Of a DNA stretch of 60,000 nucleotides, positions 13,201 to 25,200 are shown piece by piece. Below the pieces are notes generated by a model. That model worked only from the letters and a program-made list of their open reading frames with translations. It did not search any database and was not told where the DNA came from. The stretch lies in NCBI GenBank assembly GCA_903813345.2, contig CAIIXF020000006.1, forward strand, positions 20,221,936 to 20,281,935. Direction: 5' to 3'. Source of the DNA: Owenia fusiformis (taxonomy: Eukaryota; Annelida; Polychaeta; Sabellida; Oweniidae). Within the stretch, counting starts at the first letter, position 1, and each line of letters begins with the position of its first letter. Position numbers and translations under genes: made by a program.

Positions 13201-16200
13201 CTATACATCACCCTGGTGATGAAAAGTCAAAATCAATCAAAAAACCTAAACCAGAAAACTGTACTCATTGTGAAAATTAAAAGTGAAGCAATATATGATA
13301 TTTCTTCCATAAAATGGCAGCCAGCTTGTTTCCCCCCCCCCCTTCAAATTAAACAGGCAGAAAATTCAAAAGTTTGGAAAGAATTTAATCATTAAATATA
13401 TTTCAAAACTATGATTTTCTTTTTAATTCTTCATGGTTCTTAAGTTATTTCTTCTTTGTATGTCATACATGTTGCCAATGGTGTTTTTGTATGATAATGA
13501 CTATTTTTTGTTTTGTAAGGATACTTATTATAGACTCTCAGCAGGGGGTTAATTATGCATCAAAACTCATGAAAAAGTAAATATACTTATCAAATATAAC
13601 TAGGACAATAATAACAAGGCATTAACATGACAAAATGTCACCACCTAAAACAATTTGGTCAATTTAAAGCAAGTTGAAAAAATACCTCTTTGACTTTTTT
13701 TTTGACATTGAGAAGGTCATTGAAAGTCAAATGTCAAATGTAAAGTCAGATTTGAACTTCTGAGAACATGTAGATGATTTTGAAAAAAAAATTAAGTAAA
13801 TTTGAAGCAAGTTGAAAAAAGACCTTTTTGACCTTGAAAAGGTCATTGAAGGTCAAATGTCAAATCTAAAGTCAGATTTGAACTTCTGAGAACATGTAGA
13901 TGATTTTGAAAAAAAATTAGTCAATTTGAAGCAAGTTGAAAAAAGACCTTTTTGACCTTGAGAAGGTCATTGAAGGTCAAAGGTCAAATCTAAAGTCAGA
14001 TTTGAACTTCTGAGAACTTGTAAAGTCAAATTTGAACTTCTGAAAAGATGGAGATGATTTTGAAAAAAAAATTTGGTCAATTTTAAGCAAGTTGAAAACA
14101 GACCTTTTTGACCTTTTTTGACCTTGAGAAGGTCATTAAAGGTCAAATGTCAAATCTAAAGTCAGATTTGAATTTCTGAGAACATGTAGATGATTTTGAA
14201 AAAAAAAATTAGTCAATTTGAAGCAAGTTGAAAAAAGACCTTTTTGACCTTTTTTGACCTTGAGAAGGTCATTGAAGGTCAAATGTCAAATCTAGAGTCA
14301 AATCTAAAGTCATATTTGAATTTCTGAGAACATGTAGATGATTTTGAAAAAGATTTTTAGTCAATTTGAAGCAAGATGAAAAAATACCTTTTTGACCTTT
14401 TTTGACATTGAGAAGGTCATTGAAGGTCAAATGTCAAATGTAAAGCCAGATTTGAATTTCTGAGAACATGTAGATGATTTTGAAAAAAAAATTTAGTCAA
14501 TTTGAAGCAAGTTGAAAAAAGACCTTTTTGACCTTGAGAAGGTCATTGAAGGTCAAAGGTCAAATCTTAAGTCCGATTTGAACTTCTGAGAACTTGTAAA
14601 GTCAAATTTGAACTTCTGAAAAGATGTAGATGATTTTGAAAAAAAAATTTGGTCAATTTGAAGCAAGTTGAAAACAGACCTTTTTGACCTTTTTTGACCT
14701 TGAGAAGGTCATTAAAGGTCAAATGTCAAATCTAAAGTCAGATTTGAATTTCTGAGAACATGTAGATGATTTTGAAAAAAAAATTAGTCAATTTGAAGCA
14801 AGTTGAAAAAAGACCCTTTTGACCTTTTTTGACCTTGAGAAGGTCATTGAAGGTCAAATGTCAAATCCAAAGTCAAATCTAAAGTCATATTTAAATTTCT
14901 GAGAACATGTAGATGATTTTGAAAAAATTTTTTAGTCAATTTGAAGCAAGATGAAAAAATACCTTTTTGACCTTTTTTGACATTGAGAAGGTCATTGAAG
15001 GTCAAATGTCAAATCTAAAGTCAGATTTGAATTTCTGAGAACATGTAGATGATTTTGAAAAAAAATTTAGTCAATTTGAAGCAAGTTGAAAAAAGACCTT
15101 TTTGACCTTTTTTGACTTTGAGAAGGTCATTGAAGGTCAAATGTCAAATCTTATGTCAAATCTAAAGTCAGATTTGAATTTCTGAGAACACGTAGATGAT
15201 TTTGAAAATTTTTTTAGTCAATTTGAAGCAAGTTGAAAACAGACCTTTAGATTTGAAGGTCAAATGTCAAATCTAAAGTTAGATTTGAAGGTCAAATGTC
15301 AAATCTAAAGTCAGATTTGAATTTCTGAGAACATGTAGATGATTTTGAAAAAAAATTTAGTCAATGTGAAGCAAGTTGAAAAAAGACCTTTTTGACCTTG
15401 AGAAGGTCATTGAAGGTCAAATGTCAAATCTAAAGTCAGATTTGAACTTCTGAGAACATGTAGATGATTTAGAAAAAAATTGAAGTCAATCTAAACAGTA
15501 TTTGTTAAGTTATAGGAAGTTGTAAGAAATTGTTACAGACGCCGGACGCCAACCTCCAACCACCAACCGCCAACCACCAACCACCGTCGCAAAAAAATGG
15601 AGACCATAACAATATGTCACCACTTTTGGTGGTGACATAAAAAAAACGGAGACCATAACAATATGTCACCACTTTTGGTGGTGACATAAAAACCATATTA
15701 CACATACATTTAACTGAGGGACGAAAAGGCCATATATCCGGACTCATCCTTTATAGGTAGAGGACATCTCTATCTTATATCAGAAGTATATATTTTAACA
15801 TTAAGGGAGAATTCATAAATTTCTGCATTTTTAATCTTGAATATCCACAAATTTTAAGAGATATTAGTTTCCTTTGAGATCTTGGAAGAGGAAGAGTATA
15901 TTGGCCCGTAGCCAGGGAGGATTTGGGAATACTTTTTAATGATACATATTATAACCATTCACATTTGGATTTATTTTCAGAAATAAAGCAAGTGTGTACC
16001 AAATATTACCAATTACTTCATAAACAATGCAATAACGAATACATTTGGAAGTCAGCTACGCTCTGCAATGGAAATCTCAAACTCACATTGGCAGAACTTT
16101 ATTCAATTGATGTCTTCAAAAAGCAGAAGGGGACCATTTCAGAACTGGACCTTGATGAGAAAAGCTTGATAATAATGGGTGCTGGGTTACATGATGACCT

Positions 16201-19200
16201 CAATTCTCAATATATGATCAATGATTATATAAAGCCAGCCCTGAATGAGATATATAAAGAAAGAACAAAATTAGATGAAGCAGATTCAAATAACCCAGTG
16301 CTAACAAGACATAAACATTATCCTTCTTCAGTTCTACCTCAATTAACAAATACTGGATCTTCCAATGGCAATAAACATTATACTGATAATGACGAAAATG
16401 ATCTGAGTTCGAGTAAACGTCCGAGTGTTTTATGGTCTGGCATTCATCGACCTGGTCTTCTGAAATCTCTTCATCTTGTTCAACAAGATGTTTTCCATGT
16501 ACTGCAGTATAATAAAGACATCAAGGAATTCCTAGGAAAATACTGCATACCCATATTGAACAATGAACACTTGTCCGATGGAGTGTTCAGTATTGATGGT
16601 ACCCATTATGGATATGGAGTTAATGTACTCAAAGCTAAAATAATTGTGAACTATATTAGCTCACTAAATGTTGATGGTTGATGTAGAATAGCAAGATGCT
16701 GAAATTTATTATATTCATTCATAATAAAAATGTTTTTACAATTACATGTTGGATTATATGTTTGTCATTTCATTATCAATGGTGAATTATGTTTTCGTAT
16801 AATCATAAATGTTGATCGTGGTTTTATTCTAATTTTTTAAAGGTTATAAGAGATTCAAAGATAAAAATTGCATGCATGATATCTAAAGGGTTTTAAGTAC
16901 ATATAGATACCAAATTAACTGTTTACATGTTGCCATACCATAAGATGTTCAATTTCAAATCAAAATTTTCAGTAAAAATGAAAATAATTCTTCTGTAAGT
17001 GGAACACCTTTGGTTAGTTGGTTATGGATAAAAAGTGTTCCATTTACAAAAAAAGTGTTCATTTTTTCTTGCTCAAATGTAAAGATTAAATGTTGAATTA
17101 CTATCACACCCCATTATTTTGTGTGCATTTATTAAATGTTGAATTTCCTTGAGGGCTCATAAAGATGGTAGATTACTATTGCATCCCATTATTTTGTGTG
17201 CATTTATCACTGCCCCCAGGATTCCGTGTTTGCATTGCGCGGACGGAATTTGCCTCTGCCCGCGGAATTGCAGAATCAACTATTTTGGTCAATTTCCGCG
17301 GAATTTTCCGCAGAATCCATATATTTTCCAAAAGTTTAAAAAGTCAGTCTTACCTGTAACAATTTGACACGTTTTCAGTCAAATCCCTTGCAGAAATAAC
17401 CCAAATTATGCGAAGTGAAAATTCTAAACGCCATCGTTTGATTTCTGCCGTTAGATGGCAGCATGTATGTAGTGACTGACTACCTGACTATCACGATATT
17501 TTCCCGTTTACTGGTTCGAAAACCATTAGTTTTTCTTTCGGTTCTCGTCAGAAAGTTAAACAAAGACATAAATTAATAACAGTTATTTATATTATTAAGT
17601 TATTGATCGAAAACTTCGAACTCCAATGAGATATTACACTTAAAACCTGATTTACATATATCGTGATTCCCATTATGCGCCCGATCCTTCTTGATTTTTT
17701 TTATAATAACCGCAAAAAAATAATATCCGCGGAATTTCTGCAGAATTAGCCCTTTCTTCTTGCAGAATTCACTAATTTCACTTGCAGAATTGAGCATTTT
17801 AACTTGCAGAAAACTGGGGGGAGTGATTTATTAAATGTTGAATTTCCTTGAGGGCTCATAAAGATGGTAGATTACTATTGCATCCCATTATTTTGTGTGC
17901 ATTTATTAAATGTTGAATTTCCTTGAGGGCTCATAAAGATGGTAGATCACTATTGCATCCCATTATTTTGTGTGCATTTATTAAATATTGAATTACCTTG
18001 AGGGCTCATAAAGATGGTAGATCACTATTGCATCCAATTATTTTGTGTGCATTTATTAAATATTGAATTACCTTGAGGGCTCATAAAGATGGAAGATCAC
18101 TATCACATCCCATTATTTTGTGTGCATTTATCAAATATTGAATTACCTTGAGGGCTCATAAAGATGGTAGATCACTATTGCATCCCATTATTTTGTGTGC
18201 ATTTATTAAATGTTGAATTACCTTGAGGGCTCATAAAGATGGTAGATCACTATTGCATCCCATTATTTTGTGTGCATTTATTAAATATTGAATTACCTTG
18301 AGGGCTCATAAAGATGGTAGATCACTATCACATCCCATTATTTTGTGTGCATTTATTAAATATTGAATTACCTTGAGGGCTCATAAAGATGGTAGATCAC
18401 TATTGCATCCCATTATTTTGTGTGCATTTATTAAATATTGAATTACCTTGAGGCTCATAAAGATGGCAGATCACTATTGCATCCCATTATTTTGTGTGCA
18501 TTTATTAAATGTTGAATTACCTTGAGGGCTCATAAAGATGGCAGATCACTATTGCATCCCATTATTTTGTGTGCATTTATTAAATGTTGAATTACCTTGA
18601 GGGCTCATAAAGATGGCAGATCACTATTGCATCCCATTATTTTGTGTGCATTTATTAAATATTGAATTACCTTGAGGGCTCATAAAGATGGCAGATCACT
18701 ATTGCATCCCATTATTTTGTGTGCATTTATTAAATATTGAATTACCTTGAGGGCTTATAAAGATGGCAGATCACTATTGCATCCCATTATTTTGTGTGCA
18801 TTTATTAAATATTGAATTACCTTGAGGGCTCATAAAGATGGCAGATCACTATTGCATCCCATTATTTTGTGTTCATTTATTGCTCTCTCGTTAAATTTTA
18901 AATACTTCTAAAATAATTAGACTTAAACCAATTTATATCATCATCATTCTATGTATCTTGAGATGACTGGTATTATATTTTTTGAGACATTTGAAGTACA
19001 TGTAATATTCAATGTTTTATACAGTCTGAAAATGCCATCTATTGAATGGATTCATTGAAAATGCATTTTAAAATTCTTTAGTGATGGGGACTTACCTAGG
19101 GTGCATGGAAATATATTCTCATTGTTTATTTGTCCCTCCGCCCAATCCATGAGTAGGGCTATATATTGATTTGCTGGGAGAGCTGTGGGCTTTTTGTAGT

Positions 19201-22200
19201 TCACACCATCTTGCCAGTGGTATTCATACCTGAAATGTAGAAATTCAGTGATGTTCATACCCAAAATATAGTAACTACAGTGATACTCAAATCTCAAATA
19301 TAACAATTCAGTGATATTCATGCCTGAAATAGATAAAATTCAGTAATAACCAGTATCCACCCAAAATGAAAATATTTCAATAATATACTTGAGAAAATTT
19401 GCAAATTCAATGATATTTATGCCTGAAACATATTCACTGCTAAACATTATAATAAAGGCGAGATAATGTGGCTCTTAATGCATTTAAATTAGTGGCAAAG
19501 CTGCAAAAGGTATGAGTTCATAAAATTTCATGCAGGCCATTTTACATGGTGTTCAATAAGTATTGATAGAAATGTTACATTCTGGCTCAGTTTTTACTGA
19601 ACATTATGGAGTACTGTACATTGTATTGTACTGATGTTCTGTGAGAATTACAGTAATCTGGACCAAAAAAAGTGCTTCAGAATTTTAAGCCAAAATTTTA
19701 ACAATATTTATTGAACACCCTGTACATAGGGCCTGTAAAGGACATGTTACTTACCTAGGTCCTCCTGACATTGTAGGGCAAGTCTGCTCATTGCAATAAT
19801 CACACACTGTGCCGTATAGTAGGTTAATACGATTGAAGAAATCTACCACTGAAATAAATTTATAAAATATATCATATGATTGAAAACTTTGGAAAGCCCT
19901 TCAGAAAATGAAATAAATTGAATATTAAATATATAGAATTTTATAGAATATTTATTGAGTACATTCACACCCCTGAGGGTCAGGTACAAGAAAGTGTAGT
20001 ACACAAAAAGAATATATATGATTTAACACTAGACTACTATATACTACATATAATATATGCTTAACTGTAAAATATGTGTTACTACAAAATGTTTTTTTGC
20101 GCAGCAGGAATTAGCCTTTCTAAATTAAGTATTATTCTCTAAAATTCGGAAGGCATCACTAATATATTTTGCAACCTTGATGCAATCTTGATTTATAAAA
20201 GTTAAGAGGTATATAAATTGATTGTGCTTTTGCCGTATTAGATAATTCAGTTTGAAGTAATAATCTTTCATTTTGATATTTTTTACACTTCATCATAAAA
20301 TGTTCTTCATCATCAATAATATTGCAATGGACACACAGTCTTTCTTCAATTGGGGTTTTCTTTGGTTTTGTATATCTCCCTTGCTCAATTTGGAGGTTGT
20401 GAGCGTTTATTCTCAAACGTGTAAAGTTTCTTCGCATATCAAGTCTGTCGATTATATTTAAATAATGTTCATATTTAAAATCTTTCTTGAGGGTTCTGTA
20501 GGTTCGTAGTTTATTGCCGTTATCATTTTTCCTAGTGTCAGTGTTTAATTTATTCTTCCAGTACCTGTCAAATTTTAGTTTAAGTAATGATGTACATCTT
20601 AAGGTATCAATTGTAGAATCCACAGATTCAGAGCAATTTTCATTAATAGAGCAAATTATTTTGTTTACGTTTGAAACCCATGAGTTTTCTTCTAGTTCTT
20701 TGGAGCAGTCAAAAGCTGCCTTGATTAGAACATTTTTTGTATCTTTAATATGATGTAAGAAGTTGAGAATTTGGCCAAATATACCTATAAATCGTGGATA
20801 TCTCCCAAGTTCCCCATAAACAGCCATATTAGTGGCCTTTCTACCAACTCCAAGTAGGAATTTGGAAAAGGATATGTTTAATTTTTCTGAGGGGAATTTG
20901 TTTTGGTTTAAGTATGCTTCTTCTAGGTTTGAACTGGATACTTTGTTAAGACTGAAAGGGGCCCATATTTCAGCCCCATATAGACAAATTGGTTTTATCA
21001 TTTGATCAAACAGTTTAAGCCCAAGCCGTGGTTTTATATCACTCTGTTGAAGGCATCTTTTAAGTTTAAAAATTGCCTTACTAGCTTTTTCATGTAGGTG
21101 TGTTTGAGCTGATATAAAGCTGCCTGATGCTCGAAATATCACACCAATATATATATGCATAAAAATCAATGAAATTGGAAAGATGCACTTCAAAAATGTT
21201 TCAATTCAATCTTTTGCATTTTATTTAGGTTTATTGACATTTAGGGAGTATTTTTGTAAATGAGAAAATTGTTCCAATAGAAAGGTATCTAGTTGACTTA
21301 CCACAAATAAAAAAAAATTAATTGTGATCCAAACTACTTTTTTCCATTGAGTTTTTCCTATTTTACTGGACAAAAGAAAAACTGTTTTCTTAGGGAACAC
21401 ATAGCTTACTTTTTCATTTTCAGGAGAGGGGTTGAAAATATGAACATTCTTATTATCAGAAAGCTCAAAATAAGAATATTCTTATTTATGAAACAAGGTA
21501 ATACTTAGAATTACTTTTAAAAATGTCATACCATGAACAGCAATCCAATCATTGAGCTCTTCCCCTGGTGGTAGTTTCACAACATGTTTAAGGTCTATCC
21601 CTGATTGTAGTGTGGCATTCGCCTGCTTGTGGAGGTTATATTTCAATGTACCTGGATCAAACTTTTTCTTTGGTTTGAATGTCTGAAATTAAAAATGAAT
21701 TGTGATTTGAAAAAGGCTACACATGAATAGCGATTGAAAGTACAGTAAAACCTACATGCAGTGAACACCTATGGTGACACAAAATGTGTTCATTACAAAG
21801 AGGGTAATTCATACAGAAGATAGTACGTGGGGAGGATTACGGTGTTCACTAGAGATAGTTGTTCACAAAGACAGGTTTTACTACCCTTTGCATTCATTCG
21901 ACTTCACTTCTTAAAAGAGAGCTTCGTCTTCACTCTTTCAGTTTAGAATAAATCTCTGATCTCACCGACCCAATCAGAGTTCCTCGTCTAAATATGGACG
22001 ACTTTCTTTATGGTCATTTCCTCTGACATCACCGCATAGTTTATGAGCACATATTAAGCACATATTCCTTCCACTTCGCTGACTGGTTGAGAAAGGGTCA
22101 ACGTGGTGGATTTGAAATGATTTATTACCCGGGCTGTCACAGACACCAATATTTGGGGTGGGGCTGCTAAACTGTAATATAGTCTATACTAGGCAGAGGG

Positions 22201-25200
22201 TAGTTTATAACGAGACTGTGCGCAGGGTAAGGTTTTACTGCATCTAAACTTTTATACCACAAGGGATCATTCAAGCTTTACATATATTAACTGATTGTGT
22301 TAGTCAATTTCAAGGATGATAGTGGTGTTTACTCAAATTTTGGAGAAAAATTAAATCTTGGCAAAGAAAAGATAATTTATTAATAAGAAACAATGGTTAC
22401 AAAGGTGTACCAATTTGTTACAGATGAACAAGAAAAAATCTTATTTTGTATTTTTCATAATCATTCAAGGAAATACTGTACCTCAAACATAAAAACATTA
22501 TCATATGTATACATCACTTGATGGTTATATATGTTTACTTATTGTACTTATTTTTTTCAATAATATTTTTATAGGTTTTTTCTTCAAGATAATACAAAAC
22601 ATGATACATTTATCCAGCATTCATTGAAAATACTGATCAAAAATGGAAGCAAAGCAATGCTCATTTTGAGTAGCAACACAGAGTAGCAGTAACCCCCTTC
22701 TCTTGAAACCATATTGTATACTTTAATTTATGAATTTGAGTTTGACAAAGCTAAATTATTTCTTTGTTTTTTTAGATATGTCATTTTTGAGTAGATTAAC
22801 AAGGACTTAAAACAACATTAATATATTTTCTGGGGATTTTATAAGAAAAATATAAGAGGTGATGAGTCGGATATTACAGAATAAGTCATTTGTTCCATTT
22901 CCACAGAAATAATAGCTTGCAGCCATACAATCAATTCTGCAAGAGACAATCACCAATGTCATTAATTTAACAGAGGGCCATGATGAATACTAAACAAAAT
23001 TGCAATATCGAGTTCACCACAGAGCAATAACAATATGAAGTTTTGTTAGGTTTCTACAGAGGTATTAAATCATGTTTTGATATGTCTTTGCTTTATCTAG
23101 AATTGCACGACTAAGACACCAACCATAAACCTTTTTTACATTAAAATACAGATAAATGCGAAAATCGTTGGTGGATTGACCAGGACCAGATGCTTGAATG
23201 TAGAACTTATTTTGTTCAGAATCCACACAGAATTCAATTTTTCAATCGTCTAAAAAAAAAAAAAATGTTTCGATCTGTCCATCCAAATATTCCTAGTGTG
23301 ACTGATAAGGGTTTCACCGTAATCAAATGGTCATTGAGTGATTTAATTTAGCTGATTACGATCATCTTGCATCAACTCTCTTATTATCTCCATTGATCTA
23401 TTCCCTTTCTTGTGTATGATAGTCAGGACACACAAGGGCTTGTTACAAGACTAACATTATAACAATCCCTGTAGTAACATATTTAAAACATATTATATTG
23501 GTTTTTGAAGCAAATAGTCAAAACCAAAAGAGCACATACTCTGACTCTTGTGGCAAATAAATTAGACAAGCAAAGTAGATCTTACAGTTAAACAGTAGTA
23601 ATACATATACATTTATATGAGCTCTCAAACTGTTTCTAGAGTTTCAAGAATATTTAACTAACAAGGTGGATTGATAAATGTGAACTATTCTCTATTGAAC
23701 TATACTATCAGTTTTCAAATGAGATCCACTCACAAAGATTGCCGATAGTAATCCAATTGCATACATTCAATATATTGATGCAGCCATAAATAATTCAAGT
23801 GAACTCATTGGCAGCACATCTCAAAATTGATAGCATTTAGTAGCTGAACTTGTACTTAACATAGGATCACATGGATGATGGGGAATAATTTTAAAGTCTA
23901 CTAAAATATCCAAATAAGGTGTTTTACCAAAAAATAATACAGCTGTCAATAATGTCAGCTATAAAGTATATGATATTTTGAATTGATTCAATTTAAACCC
24001 CAAATAATTTGTAAAAGTTTGATATAATAAATTATGTATTTCAATGAATCTATGAATTTCAAATTAAATAAGATTTTACCATACTACACCCATGCAGTTA
24101 AGACCTTGCAGTGTTACTTAAGGGGCAATAAAGACTGAGTTGAGGGGCCTTGAGGGACCTGACCACTTTATTCATATAGTTCTTTATTCTCATATGTTTC
24201 GGTAATTTCCCGCTGCTTGCTGACTTTAAACTGGTAAACTGCCACTGTTTCAAATATCACGAGATAGGGTGTTCCATTTCACTTTTATCCCTGGAAAGAA
24301 GCCTGTATGCATCCATTCTAGGCAAAGTGAACAGAAGCCCTCTCCCCTTTATCTAGATAGGTTACACCAAGTGTGGAAAGAAGTTTGAAAAAAAAGAAAA
24401 AATAGGGTAAATAAAAAAATGTTTGCCTTGTTATATTTACACGATTCTCCTGGTATGACTAAAACATAAAGATAAGGCAAGATTTTCTGATTCAAGATGC
24501 TTAACTTTGAGTATCCTATATATATGGGAAACTTCCCATAACTGTTATTCCAGGCTAGCAACAGGTTGAACAAATTAAGATGATGATGATGATTGTCACA
24601 ATCATTGTGTTGGTTTGAGGCTAGTCCAACAACATTAGACCTAACCTGGGCCTCGTTTCTTATCTGAAATGTCTTATGGCCCCAGCTAGGTCCAACCTCA
24701 TTTTGCCTTTGATGTGTTAATTTAATCGTTCCGCAGGTTTCGACAAGCAAAACTAATTAACCTCTGAAAACATGGTAATATTACATAAAGAATGTGATTC
24801 AAGCATGCATACATACCTTATGAATATATATACACCATCCCATATCCCCCTTAGACCCTACTGATGCATAATTACGAAAATATTTATGACCAAAATGTCG
24901 GTCAGTCCTGGTAGCATTGCAAATCGATCAGAAATTTACCATCTTTGCGGCACTGCATTAACAAACAGTAGGCTTGCAATTAATAATAACTATTTTGCGT
25001 GTATACACGCGCTAGTCTACATAAAACAATCAAAGATACCCATTATCCTCAAAATTGATCTTTTTACCCCAAGTAATTGCGATTTATCCCGTTCCCGGAC
25101 TATAGTCCTGCACTGAACGCATTCATTTGCCTGTACGATTACAACTTGGGAGAATTATCTACGCCCCTTACACTTAAGATACCTACCTCAATGCATTATA

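Noticed and set aside
17826-18885. CRISPR-like regular array
   Set aside because: The whole 75-bp unit is repeated with no unique spacers and the genome is eukaryotic; it is a satellite.
24349-24750. 133-codon minus-strand open frame in MOB3 intron 1
   Set aside because: Low-complexity His run from an ATG microsatellite and no recognisable domain; likely chance.
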